64,000 bases of DNA from FEN-1219 sp963713355. GTDB lineage: Bacteria > Pseudomonadota > Gammaproteobacteria > Steroidobacterales > Rariloculaceae. The stretch spans positions 806,001-870,000 of the forward strand of contig CAVQLK010000006.1 in assembly GCA_963713355.1 (NCBI GenBank), given 5' to 3'. Within the stretch, counting starts at the first letter, position 1. Each line of letters starts with the position of its first letter. The translations under genes were made by a program, and so were the position numbers. Shown piece after piece: positions 33,450 through 42,390 of the stretch. Under the pieces are notes generated by a model, which was not told where the DNA came from, did no database searches, and saw only the letters and a list, made by a program, of their open reading frames with translations.

Positions 33450-34118
33450 TCAGGCGCGCGGCGGCTCCGGATCGAACATCGTCCGGAATTGATCGGCGAA
33501 CTCGTGGAGGCGCTGCTTCGGCGTTTTCTTCACGCGGATGTCGACGCCGCCGAAGAGCGCGGCGCCCTCGACGACGAGCAGCGGTGCATTCGGATCCGTG
33601 GACGGCCCGGAGCGGTTATCGACACCGCCGAAAATGCAAATGGCCTTGGAGATCGTGCGCATTCCGTCGCGGACTCGAAGACTTACGCCGCCGAATAGGC
33701 AAAACACCGTGATGTAGGTCGTCTCGGTCGTGAAGCGCGCATCCGTGAAGTCGAGCTCCGCGCCGCCGAACACGCTGACGATGCGAATCGCACGCGGAAC
33801 GTCCCACGCGCCTCTGCGCGTGTTGCCGCCGAAAATGTTGATCATGACCTCGCTGTCGTCGATACGCGCCGCGGCCGACGCTTCGACGCGGATGCCGAGC
33901 TCGGCTTTCTTCTGCGCCGTGTATTGGCGGTCGGCTTTGAGGTCCAAGTCGTTCGTGAGCTCGATCAACCGCTCGTGCGACTTCGTGTCGAGCGCCTCGT
34001 CGAGCCGGCGCTCGAAGGCGTCGCGCGAGAGCTTGCCGTGACCGTAATTCATGATGAGTTGGTCGACCGTCTCCTCGCGCAGCGAGTCGATCGGGCGGTC
34101 CTGCGGCGTCACGGGCAT
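33450..34118 (-). CDS. DUF1707/LiaF-like domain protein
   Basis: 222 residues. Residues ~8-60 (DRPIDSLREETVDQLIMNYG; GKLSRDAFERRLDEALDTKS) form a DUF1707-like SHOCT module. The C-terminal half contains repeated beta strands with FGG (NIFGGNTRRG; SVFGGAELDF; FCLFGGVSLRV; CIFGGV; ALFGGVDIRV), like the LiaF/cell-wall-active-antibiotic response fold. There is no signal peptide or membrane helix, so it is probably cytosolic. It is divergent from a gntR-ABC operon, with 182 bp between the starts, which suggests an envelope-stress theme (inference). Confidence 0.75.
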   Translation of the reverse strand: MPVTPQDRPIDSLREETVDQLIMNYGHGKLSRDAFERRLDEALDTKSHERLIELTNDLDLKADRQYTAQKKAELGIRVEASAAARIDDSEVMINIFGGNTRRGAWDVPRAIRIVSVFGGAELDFTDARFTTETTYITVFCLFGGVSLRVRDGMRTISKAICIFGGVDNRSGPSTDPNAPLLVVEGAALFGGVDIRVKKTPKQRLHEFADQFRTMFDPEPPRA

Positions 34119-34234
34119 CGTTCCCCCTCGCCGCGAGCGGCGTCGCGGGCGGCTCCAAGAATAAGGCGTCGATAAGCCGGCGGCCAGGCGCCGGCCGACT
34201 TTCAGCGCGGCTGAAAGCGTAGATAACCGGGCGC

Positions 34235-34289
34235 TTGACAACTGTACTACGGCCGTAGCACAGTAGAGGTGTGCTAGTACTGTAGCACA
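34235..34289 (+). promoter_or_regulatory. TTGACA -35 box and two palindromic operators before gntR
   Basis: A consensus TTGACA (34235-34240) is followed by a near-perfect palindrome, ACTGTACTACGG/CCGTAGCACAGT (34241-34264, one mismatch), and a second one with arms TGTGCTA/TAGCACA (34270-34289). Both contain the half-site GTAGCACAGT. They end 11 bases before the GntR start, fitting autorepression by the YtrA-type regulator encoded next. Confidence 0.8.
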
Positions 34290-34300
34290 GTTGACTGGCC

Positions 34301-34702
34301 ATGATCATCAAGCCGAATCCATCGCTGGGCGTGCCGATCTACCTGCAGCTCGTGGAGCAGGTGAAGCACGCGGTCGAGACAGGCGCGCTGCGGACGGGCG
34401 ACCAGCTGCCGAGCATCCGACCGCTCGCCGAGGAGCTCGTGATCAATGCCAACACGGTTGCCAAGGCGTATCGCGAGCTCGAGCGCGAGGGCGTCATCGA
34501 GCTGCGCCAGGGTGCCGGCGCATTCGTCGCCGACACGGCGCGCGCACGCCAAGGCGGCGGCGAGAAATTTCGCGGCGCGCAGCCGCTCGTCGCCGAAGCC
34601 GTCGGCGAGCTGCGCGCACGCGGCTTGAGCGACAACGAGATCCGCCGTCTGTTCGAGGCGGAGCTTGCGGGATTCAGCAAAGCGGGAGGGCAGAGTGGCT
34701 GA
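34301..34702 (+). CDS. GntR-family regulator, YtrA subfamily
   Basis: 133 residues. The winged helix-turn-helix (GVPIYLQLVEQVKHAVETGA; LPSIRPLAEELVINANTVAK; AYRELEREGVIELRQGAGAF) is complete, and the effector part is only ~50 residues, as in YtrA regulators, which control adjacent ABC exporters. Its stop overlaps the ABC ATPase start. Two palindromes immediately upstream are likely operators, so it probably represses its own operon until an envelope-active compound appears (inference). Confidence 0.9.
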   Translation: MIIKPNPSLGVPIYLQLVEQVKHAVETGALRTGDQLPSIRPLAEELVINANTVAKAYRELEREGVIELRQGAGAFVADTARARQGGGEKFRGAQPLVAEAVGELRARGLSDNEIRRLFEAELAGFSKAGGQSG

Positions 34703-35593
34703 CGAGCTCATCATCGAAACGGCCGACGTGCGGAAGTCCTACGGCAGCGTGCAAGCGCTCGCCGGTCTCGACTTGCGCGTGCCGCGCGGCGCGATCTGCG
34801 GCCTCCTTGGCCGAAACGGAGCGGGCAAGACGACGACGATCAAGGTGCTGCTCGGAATGGTGCGCGCCGCCTCGGGCCATGCTCGCGTGTTCGGGCTCGC
34901 TGCCGATGACGATCGAGCGAGCGTCGCAATTCGGAGCCGCACGCGTTCGTCAGCGAGGACAAGGACCTCTATTCCGGCATGACCGTCGACGAGCTGCTGC
35001 GCTTCACGGCCTCGTTCTATCCGAAGTGGCGTGCCGATCTAGCAAGCTCATATCTCGCGGAGCTCGAGCTACGCGCGGATGCGGCCGTCAGTGCTCTGTC
35101 GCGCGGCATGCGCACGAAGCTCGCGCTGCTGCTTGCGCTGTCGACGGGCGCCGAGCTCCTGATCCTCGACGAGCCGACGTCGGGCCTCGACCCGTCGGCC
35201 ACCGAGCAGGTGCTCAAGATCCTCGTGAGGCACGCGAGCAGCGACGGAACGACGGTGATGTTCTCGTCGCACCAGCTCGCGGACGTCGACCAAATCTCGG
35301 ACCACGTTGCGATCGTCGATCGCGGCCGCGTCGTCATCGACGGCGCGCTCGACGACGTCCGCGCGCAGTACCGCCGCGTCCAGATCGTTTTCGACGGCGC
35401 CGCCCCAGACGTCGCGTTCAAAACCCGCGGCGTCTTCGGCATGCGCCGCGAAGGACGAGTGCTGTCGCTGCTTTCGCGCGCGGGCGAAGAAGGCATCGTC
35501 GCCGAAGCGCGGCTGCTCAACCCGAGATCCGTCGACGTGCTGCCCGTGACGCTCAAGGAAATCTTTCTCGAAACCGTAGGCGTGGAGAACTGA
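34695..35593 (+). pseudogene. ABC transporter ATPase gene interrupted by one frameshift
   Basis: From a GTG at 34695 (overlapping gntR) the protein has Walker A GRNGAGKT (39-46) and continues to about nt 34940. There the frame is lost: the rest of the ATPase (FVSEDKDLYSGMTVDELLRF, the ABC signature region LSRGMRTKLALLLALSTGA, Walker B LLILDEPTSGLD) is read in another frame to 35593. A single missing base between 34934 and 34946 explains it. The domain is otherwise well conserved, so this is either recent inactivation or a sequencing error. The permease gene starts two bases after its end. Confidence 0.85.
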
Positions 35594-35594
35594 G

Positions 35595-36359
35595 ATGCTC
35601 AGGCACAAATCGTGGATCGATACGCGCTCGCGATTTCTACTCGGCCTCGGCATTTTGCTGGTGTTTGCCTGCGGCACTGCGTTGAGCTTCTCAGCGGTGC
35701 AGAGGCTCGCGGCCTCACTGCCGGAGGGCATCACGCTCGGCAGCGATGCGCTGCAGCAAGAGCTGCAAGAGTCGCTCGAGCTCATAAGCACGTTCCCGGG
35801 CTATGCGTGGTCGGAATGGTTCGCGGGCAATTCGCCGCTCCTCCTGACGATTTTTGCGGCGCTGCTCGGCAGTGGCAGCCCGCTCGTCAAGTCCGGTAGC
35901 GGCGCGTTGTTCTCGCTGGCACTGCCCGTGTCCCGCAGACGCTGGATCTTCGCGCGCGCCGAAACCGGCCTTGCCGAGCTTTTCGTGCTCGCGCTCGCGC
36001 CCGGCCTCGCGATCGTAGCGCTGGCGCCGCTCGCGGACGGCCAGTTCGCGTTGCTCGACGCCGTCGTCTATGGCCTGTGCTCGTTCGTCGTGGCGAGCCT
36101 GTTCTTCGCCGTCGCGGTGTTCTTCTCGACCCTGTTCAACGACGTCTGGCGACCTCTGTTGTTGACGTGCGTGGTCGCGATCGCGCTTGCCGCAGCCGAG
36201 ACGGCTCTATCCGAGACGCACGGCCTGTTCCAAGCCATGGGAGGCCAAAGCTACTTCTACGACGGCGCGCTGCCTTGGGCCGAGTTGCTGCTCAGCGCCG
36301 CCGGTGCCGCCGCCTTGATTTACGCCGCCGCAGCGAACATCGCGCGGCGGGATTTCTGA
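35595..36359 (+). CDS. ABC transporter permease, ABC-2 type
   Basis: 254 residues with about six hydrophobic segments (FLLGLGILLVFACGTALSF; LLLTIFAALLGSGSPLV; LFVLALAPGLAIVALAPLA; LLLSAAGAAALIYAAAANIA). Ser/Gly-rich GSGSPLVKSGSGALFSLALP and the following RRRWIFARAE are typical of ABC-2 subunits partnered with YtrA-linked ATPases. It follows the ATPase gene directly. Export activity depends on whether that ATPase is functional. Substrate unknown. Confidence 0.8.
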   Translation: MLRHKSWIDTRSRFLLGLGILLVFACGTALSFSAVQRLAASLPEGITLGSDALQQELQESLELISTFPGYAWSEWFAGNSPLLLTIFAALLGSGSPLVKSGSGALFSLALPVSRRRWIFARAETGLAELFVLALAPGLAIVALAPLADGQFALLDAVVYGLCSFVVASLFFAVAVFFSTLFNDVWRPLLLTCVVAIALAAAETALSETHGLFQAMGGQSYFYDGALPWAELLLSAAGAAALIYAAAANIARRDF

Positions 36360-36385
36360 TCGACTTGAACACCAAGGAGAATCAC

Positions 36386-37102
36386 ATGCTGGCCCCGATA
36401 CGCACACTGGCTTGCCTGACAGCTCTTTTGCCGGCGGCCATTGCCGGCGCCGATCCCGCCGCGAGACTCGCGGGCCATTGGGAAGGCGCGATTCATGCAC
36501 CGCTCGAGGACGTGGCTATCGCCGTCGATCTCGCGGCTGGCGACGGCGGCAAGCTCGGCGGCACGTTCAGCAGCGCATCGCAGAGGCTCAACGGGTTTCC
36601 GCTGTCGAGCGCGAGTGTCGACGGTGAAATGGTAACAATCGAGCTCAAGATGCCGGGCGTGCGGACGTTCGACGGCCGCTTCTCGGAGGACGGGCTTTCG
36701 ATTAAGGGTGAATTCCTCATCGACGTGCACGCCGTGCCGTTCACGTTGAAGCGCAACGGCGACGCGCGCTTCGCGCCGCCGCCCGTCAGCGCCGCCGTCG
36801 ACGGTAAGCTCGTGGGAGCGTGGAGCGGCTCGCTGAATGCCGGCGCGCAGTCGTTGCCGCTGAAGCTGACGATGACGAATAACGGCGACCGAACCGCGAC
36901 GGGCGCCTGGGTCACCGGCGCAGGGCCTGCCATCCCGGTCGCGATCGCGTATGACGGCGACATATTGACGCTGACGTCGCCGGTCACGCCGGCGAGCTTC
37001 ACGGGCACGTTGAGCGCCGACGGCACGCAAATCTCCGGCACGTTGAACGACGGCGCGGCGCCGCAGCCCGTCGTCTTCACGCGCGGTGCGAGCGGCAGCT
37101 GA
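36386..37102 (+). CDS. Secreted protein of unknown function with repeated beta domains
   Basis: 238 residues from the ATG at 36386, preceded by a ribosome-binding site (aaggaga, 36374-36380). The signal peptide (LACLTALLPAAIAGA) leads to two similar halves, each of the type LAGHWEGAIHAP...LSIKGEFLIDV and LVGAWSGSLNAG...GTQISGTLNDG. They look like tandem lipocalin-like beta-barrel domains. I do not recognise a catalytic motif. It may be co-transcribed with the ABC permease 26 bp upstream. Confidence 0.6.
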   Translation: MLAPIRTLACLTALLPAAIAGADPAARLAGHWEGAIHAPLEDVAIAVDLAAGDGGKLGGTFSSASQRLNGFPLSSASVDGEMVTIELKMPGVRTFDGRFSEDGLSIKGEFLIDVHAVPFTLKRNGDARFAPPPVSAAVDGKLVGAWSGSLNAGAQSLPLKLTMTNNGDRTATGAWVTGAGPAIPVAIAYDGDILTLTSPVTPASFTGTLSADGTQISGTLNDGAAPQPVVFTRGASGS

Positions 37103-37208
37103 ACGCAACATTTGCTCAGCCGAACCGGGCGGTCGGGCGCTCCGCCTAAAGCTTGGCGTATAGTTCTTCGAGCCAACGTAGGCAAGCGCAATCGCAGGGG
37201 AACGGACA

Positions 37209-38855
37209 ATGGCGTCACGGCACGGCTTTGAGCTCGATCGCAGAAATTTCCTGGGCGCCGGCGTCGCAGCCGGGGCGAGCCTCGCGTTCGGCGGCTTCGC
37301 GCTGAACGCTGCCGCGCAAGATCGGCGGCTGACGACCGTCGGCGGCACGGCGAGGACGCAGTACGGCCAAGTCCGCGGCTTGCTCAAAGACGGCGTGCAG
37401 CAATTCTGGTGCGTGCCCTATGGCGCGTCGACGGCCGGTGCGAACCGCTTCATGCCGCCGCAGAAGCCCGCCGCGTGGTCCGGCGTCAAGGATCATTTCG
37501 AGGTCACGTGGGCCGCGCCGATGGAGCCCGGCGGCGAAGAGCCCGCGCCCGTCGTCACGGCGCTGAATCGCAAGACGCCGCAGAGCGAGGACTGCCTCAC
37601 CGTCAACGTCTTCACGCCGGCCCTCGACAACCGCGCGCGACCTGTCATGGTCTGGATGCATGGCGGCGGCTTCTCGGCCGGCTCCGGCAACTATCTCTTA
37701 TACGACGGCACGAACCTCGCGAAGAAGGAGGACGTCGTCGTCGTCTCCGTGAACCACCGGCTCAACATTTTCGGTTACCTGCACTTGGCCGGCATCGGCG
37801 GCGACAAGTGGAAGCAGTCGACGAACCTCGGCGTGCAGGACTTGGTCGCTGCGCTGCAATGGGTCAAGGACAACATCGAGAATTTCGGCGGCGACGCGGA
37901 CCGCGTCACGATCTTTGGCCAATCGGGCGGCGGCGGCAAGACGACGACGCTGATGGCGATGCCGTCCGCGCGTGGGCTGTTTCATCGCTCGATCGCGCAG
38001 AGCGGCTACGCCATTCGCGGCCAGGCTGCAGACGACGCCGGCGAAGGCGCCGAGCGCTTCATCGCGAAGCTCGGCATTCAGAAGAATCAGCTCGATCGCA
38101 TTCAGCAAATCGATTGGCGCGAGATTCAGACCGCGTTCTACGGCGAGCCGCGCATCGCGCGCCTCGGCAACGGTCCCGTTATCGACGGCACGATCATCCC
38201 GCGGCATCAGTGGGACCCGACGGCGCCGTCGTACTCGGCGAACGTGCCGTTCATGATGGGCTCCACGGAGAACGAGAACGGCTGGGTCGGCCCGCCGCCG
38301 TACGAGCTGCCCGATGCCGAAATGCTCGAGCTCTTCAGGACGCAGCTCGCCAACAACGACGCGACGGATGCGCAGAACCTGCTCGCGCTCTACAACCGCC
38401 GCCATCCCGAGACACGCAACCGCATGCTGTGGCTCATGGCCGAGGCCGACGACTCGCGGCGCTGGAACGCGCAGCTGCTTTGCAAGCTCAAGCACGAGCA
38501 AGGCGCGGCGCCGGCGTATCTCTATTTCTTCGATTGGCAATCGCCCGTGCACAACAACCGCATGGGCAGCTACCACTGCCTCGACATTCCGTTCGTCTTC
38601 TACAACCTGGACACCGGCGCTTCGATGACGGGCGCGGCGAACGAGCGCTACGCGCTCGGGCACGTCATGAGCGCCGCGTGGGCGGCGTTCGCGCGCACGG
38701 GCAGCCCGAATCATGCCGACATGCCGAGCTGGCCGACGTTCGAGCCGAACTCTCTGCCGACGATGATGTTCGGCTCGACGGTGCGCGTCGCGAACGATCC
38801 GAACAAGGAAGAGCGGCTGGCGCTCGCAGAGCTGCGCGCGAAGCGGCCGTCGTAA
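37209..38855 (+). CDS. Carboxylesterase type B, Tat-exported
   Basis: 548 residues. A twin-arginine signal (DRRNFLGAGVAAGAS) is followed by the alpha/beta-hydrolase core of type B esterases: the oxyanion loop VMVWMHGGGFSAGSG, the ED-CLTVNVF signature, and the nucleophile Ser239 in FGQSGGGG. An acidic residue in FMMGSTENENGW and a His in MGSYHCLDIPFVFYN would complete the triad. It should hydrolyse ester bonds in the periplasm; the substrate is unknown. It ends two bases before the next gene start and heads an operon with a DUF6152 module. Confidence 0.88.
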   Translation: MASRHGFELDRRNFLGAGVAAGASLAFGGFALNAAAQDRRLTTVGGTARTQYGQVRGLLKDGVQQFWCVPYGASTAGANRFMPPQKPAAWSGVKDHFEVTWAAPMEPGGEEPAPVVTALNRKTPQSEDCLTVNVFTPALDNRARPVMVWMHGGGFSAGSGNYLLYDGTNLAKKEDVVVVSVNHRLNIFGYLHLAGIGGDKWKQSTNLGVQDLVAALQWVKDNIENFGGDADRVTIFGQSGGGGKTTTLMAMPSARGLFHRSIAQSGYAIRGQAADDAGEGAERFIAKLGIQKNQLDRIQQIDWREIQTAFYGEPRIARLGNGPVIDGTIIPRHQWDPTAPSYSANVPFMMGSTENENGWVGPPPYELPDAEMLELFRTQLANNDATDAQNLLALYNRRHPETRNRMLWLMAEADDSRRWNAQLLCKLKHEQGAAPAYLYFFDWQSPVHNNRMGSYHCLDIPFVFYNLDTGASMTGAANERYALGHVMSAAWAAFARTGSPNHADMPSWPTFEPNSLPTMMFGSTVRVANDPNKEERLALAELRAKRPS

Positions 38856-38857
38856 CC

Positions 38858-39886
38858 GTGCGCGCTCAACTCGTATTCGTGACCTTCGCCGCCGCAGCCG
38901 CCGTTGCCGCGACCGCGCCTGTCGGCAGTGCCCAGGATCGGCAAAGTGGCGGCACGGTCGAGGATCAGTTCGTTCTGCCGGTGCCGGCCGTCGAGAAGCT
39001 ACCGCGCGATTTCAAGACGGCCGAAGAGCATTACAACTATCTGCTCGAACGCGCGAACGGCGGCACGAAGCACACGATGCAAACGATCCCCGTATGGGAT
39101 GGCCTCTGGGGCAGCGGCAACAACACGATGCCGGCGATCTTCCTCGAGGGCGGCACGCTCGCGAACGCGTGGCGGCCGGGCGCCACGAAGATAAAACAGG
39201 GTGTGTTGACGCCAGCGTACGAGCAGCACTTTCGCGCGCGCCGCGCCGAGATCGACGAGTACGGCGAGCAGCGCTACGACCGGCTGACGAACTGCGAGTA
39301 TCCCGGCGTGCCGCGCTGGCTCTGGGAGCCGTATATCAAGGAGTTCGTCAACCTGCCGCATCAGTCCTGGCTGATGAACGACATGATGAACGAGACGCGG
39401 CGCGTCTATATCGGCAAAGAGCACGTCAACATCGAGAACACGCACTCGCCGCTCGGCGACAGCATCGGCTTCTGGGAGGGCGACAAGCTCACCATTTGGA
39501 CGAAGTGGGTGAACCCGGCCGACTACGTTCGCGGCATGCCTCTGACGAGCAACGAGTTCGAAATGGTCGAAACGTGGCAAGAGCGACGTAACGGCGACAA
39601 GCGCGAGCTCGTCACGCAGGTCACGTTCTACGATCCGATCGGGCTTCTGCAGCCGCAGTCGGCCGTCTACGTGCACGAGTCGCGTCCCGATCTCGAGGAA
39701 GCCGGTGTGCGAATTCGCATGTGGGAGTGCGAGTCGAGCAGCAACTCGTACAAGGACGCCGAAGGCAACACGCAGTTCTATCTGCCCGGCGATCCACAGT
39801 ACAAAGACCCGCGCGGATTCACGGATTTTCCGGAGCTGCCGGGACAGTCGTTAAATCCGATTTTCGATGATGCTGAGGCCCAGTAA
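38858..39886 (+). CDS. Secreted DUF6152-partner protein, long form
   Basis: 342 residues from a GTG start two bases after the esterase stop; the open frame extends upstream through the esterase gene. Signal peptide VTFAAAAAVAATAPVGSAQ. The core has RRVYIGKEHVNIENTHSPLG, DSIGFWEGDKLTIWTKWVNP and EMVETWQERRNGDKRELVTQ. The same pattern (RRIYLGK; GEWQGDTLVVDTIGIKEYVR; MRITERLKLVRPDILWDEIT) occurs in the protein at 47941, also beside a DUF6152 gene. No catalytic motif is recognised. The stop abuts the DUF6152 start. Confidence 0.7.
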   Translation: MRAQLVFVTFAAAAAVAATAPVGSAQDRQSGGTVEDQFVLPVPAVEKLPRDFKTAEEHYNYLLERANGGTKHTMQTIPVWDGLWGSGNNTMPAIFLEGGTLANAWRPGATKIKQGVLTPAYEQHFRARRAEIDEYGEQRYDRLTNCEYPGVPRWLWEPYIKEFVNLPHQSWLMNDMMNETRRVYIGKEHVNIENTHSPLGDSIGFWEGDKLTIWTKWVNPADYVRGMPLTSNEFEMVETWQERRNGDKRELVTQVTFYDPIGLLQPQSAVYVHESRPDLEEAGVRIRMWECESSSNSYKDAEGNTQFYLPGDPQYKDPRGFTDFPELPGQSLNPIFDDAEAQ

Positions 39887-40366
39887 ATGAAGAGAATCAT
39901 CGGCGCAGCGGCAGCTGCTGTTTTGATTGCGGGCGCAGGCTTAGTCGGCGGTGCCGCCTACGCGCATCACTCGTTCGCGATGTTCGACTCGCAGCAGCAC
40001 AAGCTCGTCGAAGGTGAAGTCACGGAGTGGAACTACAACAACCCGCATAGCTGGCTCATCGTGCAGGCTCCTGGTCCCGACGGCACGATGACGACGTGGA
40101 GCTTCGAAGGCGCCGCGATCGTGCACGCCGCGCGGCAGGGCGTGAACGGCAAGAGCTACGTGAAGGGCGAGAAGGTTCGCATCGTCATGCATCCGCTACG
40201 CGACGGCCGCAACGCCGGCGCGCTGTGCTTCGTCATCAAGGAAGACGGCACGTTCACGCGCCCGAACGACGGCATCTGCAACTCCGATGCGATGTACGCG
40301 CGCTGGCAAGAGAAGGGCTGGCTCGCGTCGGGGAAGCACCTCGACGCGCATCCGACCACCGATTAG
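39887..40366 (+). CDS. DUF6152 family protein
   Basis: 159 residues. Signal peptide AAAAAVLIAGAGLVGGAAYA, then the family hallmark AHHSFAMFDSQQHKLVEGEV and WNYNNPHSWLIVQAPGPDGT, a small beta-barrel-like domain; PHSWL with His is conserved. Function is unknown. It follows the partner gene without a gap, and a second copy of this pairing, in reverse order, is at 47543-48702. Confidence 0.85.
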   Translation: MKRIIGAAAAAVLIAGAGLVGGAAYAHHSFAMFDSQQHKLVEGEVTEWNYNNPHSWLIVQAPGPDGTMTTWSFEGAAIVHAARQGVNGKSYVKGEKVRIVMHPLRDGRNAGALCFVIKEDGTFTRPNDGICNSDAMYARWQEKGWLASGKHLDAHPTTD

Positions 40367-40539
40367 CCACGCGAGTCCGATCGCTGCTGGACAGTCAGCG
40401 TCGCAGCGCTTGTACGAATGCCCGTATAAATCGTTGTGACCAGTCGCTCTGACGTTTCGCATCCGATGTCACACTTGCGGCCCTAACCGGCTTCTTTGCT
40501 CTGAAGGCCCGCGTTGGCGGCCATCTTAGGGAGCACGGT

Positions 40540-41367
40540 GTGACTATTTTCGCCATCATCAAAGAAGCGCTGCGGATCGCCCGCGCGCACAAGTCCTTGT
40601 GGTTGTTCGGTTTCCTGTTTGCATTTGGCGCCAACGTCACCTTCGGCGGACGCGGAGGCGAGTTGGCACCGCTGCCCGTACCTGCGACGCCGGAGCTCGC
40701 GACCGTGCTGCTGGTCGGGGTCCTCGTCATCGCGGTCATCGCCGCGTCGATCATTCTGAAATTCCTGAGCACGGGCGCCCTCATCGAGGGCGTAAAGCGT
40801 GCTCGCAACAACGGCTCCATGACCATGAGCGAGGGATTTCGCGAAGGCTGGGCGAACTGGGGCGTGCTGTTGCGTATCACGCTGCTCTTCCTCGTGCCTA
40901 ACCTCGGCAGCGTCGCGCTGCTCGCCGGGGCGTGCTATCTCGTTTGGCTGGCATTCGGGTGGTCCGCGGCATTCATTGCCGCGACTCTCGCGGCCATCGT
41001 CGCTATCCCATGGTTCTTGACGTTGTATATGTGGCAGGCGTTCGCCGAGCGTATCGCGGTCCTCGAAGACCGTCGCGCCCTGGACGCCATACGCAAGGCG
41101 CGCTTGTTCCTTCACGGCCGGCTGCGGCTCGGGCTGAAGCTCACCGTCGCGGCTCTGCTCGGCGCGCTCGCGGTCGGCGCCGCTGGCCTCGTCGTTATAG
41201 GCCCGCTCGTTCTGCTCGTCGTGTCGCTGGTGCCCGTATGGGGCTTGCCGGCAGTTGCGATCGGCGTTTTGACACTTCCGCCGGCGGCGTTCGTAGTGTT
41301 CGCGTTCTTTGGAATCGTGACGTCGTCGGTATGGACGATCGGCTATCTCTCGCAGGTGGAGCAATGA
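40540..41367 (+). CDS. Polytopic membrane protein of unknown function
   Basis: 275 residues from a GTG start, with about six transmembrane segments (LATVLLVGVLVIAVIAASII; LGSVALLAGACYLVWLAFGW; LTVAALLGALAVGAAGLVVI; LVPVWGLPAVAIGVLTLPP). N-terminal KEALRIARAHKSLWLFGFLF resembles membrane proteins of the DUF/GlpQ-like membrane-domain group. Its stop overlaps the ECF sigma factor start by one base or more (ATGA arrangement), so it could be part of the signal system for that sigma factor (inference). Confidence 0.7.
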   Translation: MTIFAIIKEALRIARAHKSLWLFGFLFAFGANVTFGGRGGELAPLPVPATPELATVLLVGVLVIAVIAASIILKFLSTGALIEGVKRARNNGSMTMSEGFREGWANWGVLLRITLLFLVPNLGSVALLAGACYLVWLAFGWSAAFIAATLAAIVAIPWFLTLYMWQAFAERIAVLEDRRALDAIRKARLFLHGRLRLGLKLTVAALLGALAVGAAGLVVIGPLVLLVVSLVPVWGLPAVAIGVLTLPPAAFVVFAFFGIVTSSVWTIGYLSQVEQ

Positions 41368-42029
41368 ACTGGACGGCAACGATGGCTGCACTCCCGATGG
41401 GGGCACTTTCCGCGTTGCTCCACGCTTTGTCGGTACTGTTCGGCGCCGATACCGAGGCGTTGGAGGAAGAGGCCGTGCTGCGGCTCGTCGAGCAAGCGCG
41501 TGCCGGCGATCGTGTCGCTCGCCAGCGCCTCTATCGGCAGCACGTGCAGCGCGTGTTCCGGACCGTGCGCGGCATGTTGCGTTCCGACGCCGAGGCCGAG
41601 GATGTCACGCAGGACGCGATGCTGACTGCGCTGACGTCGCTCGACCGCTACTCGCCGCGTTCCGGGACGCGCTTCGCTGCTTGGCTGACGACGATCGCCA
41701 TCAATACGACGCGCCGGCGCTTTCGCCGCCGGCGCCCCGAGTTGACGACTACCGGTGAGCTGCCGGAGATCGCGGACCCGGACAGCGATGTCGGCGCCGA
41801 CATCGACCTTGCGCGGCAGCGAGCCGCATTGCTGCAAGCGCTTGCAGAGCTCGAGCCGCGCGAGCGGGAGATCGTCAGCCTGCGCTACGGCTCCGATCTC
41901 AACGCCACCGAAATCGCGGCGCGACTCGGCATGGATCCCGCGAACGTGCGCAAAGTCCTCGAGCGTGCGCGCGCCCGTCTCGGAGAACGCATCGAAGCTC
42001 TCGTGAAATCCGGCGGAGTGCCTGCATGA
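41364..42029 (+). CDS. ECF-type RNA polymerase sigma factor
   Basis: 221 residues from the ATG at 41364. Sigma region 2 (LYRQHVQRVFRTVRGMLRSD; DAEDVTQ-type EAEDVTQDAMLTALTSLDRY; FAAWLTTIAINTTRRRFRRR) and region 4 (LAELEPREREIVSLRYGSDL; EIAARLGMDPANVRKVLERA) are complete. An extra hydrophobic N-terminal stretch (ALSALLHALSVLFGA) of ~40 residues precedes region 2. Starts overlap with both neighbours (ATGA), giving a membrane protein-sigma-small membrane protein set. Confidence 0.9.
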   Translation: MNWTATMAALPMGALSALLHALSVLFGADTEALEEEAVLRLVEQARAGDRVARQRLYRQHVQRVFRTVRGMLRSDAEAEDVTQDAMLTALTSLDRYSPRSGTRFAAWLTTIAINTTRRRFRRRRPELTTTGELPEIADPDSDVGADIDLARQRAALLQALAELEPREREIVSLRYGSDLNATEIAARLGMDPANVRKVLERARARLGERIEALVKSGGVPA

Positions 42030-42265
42030 ACGATACCGAGCTGCTGAATCTGTGGGCCGCGCTCGGGCCCGGCCCGCGCCGCCGTGCCCGCATCGAGACG
42101 CGCGTCTTCGAGTGGCTCGAGGCGAGCGAAACCTCGATCGCGGCCGAGTGGCTCGGCTTGCTGAAGGTCGAGCCGTTGATGGGATTGGCCTATGCCTCGG
42201 TCGGGACGCTGTCGCTCGCGCTCTTGTCGCCGGTCGGTTGGGTGTTGTCGTTGCTATTGGCGTGA
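42026..42265 (+). CDS. Small single-pass membrane protein, candidate anti-sigma partner
   Basis: 79 residues. The first ~45 are soluble (NDTELLNLWAALGPGPRRRA; ETRVFEWLEASETSIAAEWL), followed by one or two hydrophobic segments (LMGLAYASVGTLSLALLSPV; VLSLLLA). It overlaps the sigma factor stop (ATGA). The arrangement suggests a partner of the sigma factor, but the sequence lacks the zinc-binding anti-sigma motif and no family is recognised. Confidence 0.65.
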   Translation: MNDTELLNLWAALGPGPRRRARIETRVFEWLEASETSIAAEWLGLLKVEPLMGLAYASVGTLSLALLSPVGWVLSLLLA

Positions 42266-42390
42266 GGAAGATAGCGCAGGGGATCGAGCATTGAGGTGCT
42301 CACCGGGCCGCGTGAGGCGCTAGAATCGTTGCTTCGTATCCCTGCGAGCGCATGGACACTGATGGCTGACAGCAAGCTGCGCCTACGCGT

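Noticed and set aside
37409..38857. Long upstream extension of the DUF6152-partner frame
   Set aside because: This part overlaps the carboxylesterase in another frame and is Arg-rich nonsense; a signal peptide begins at the GTG at 38858.
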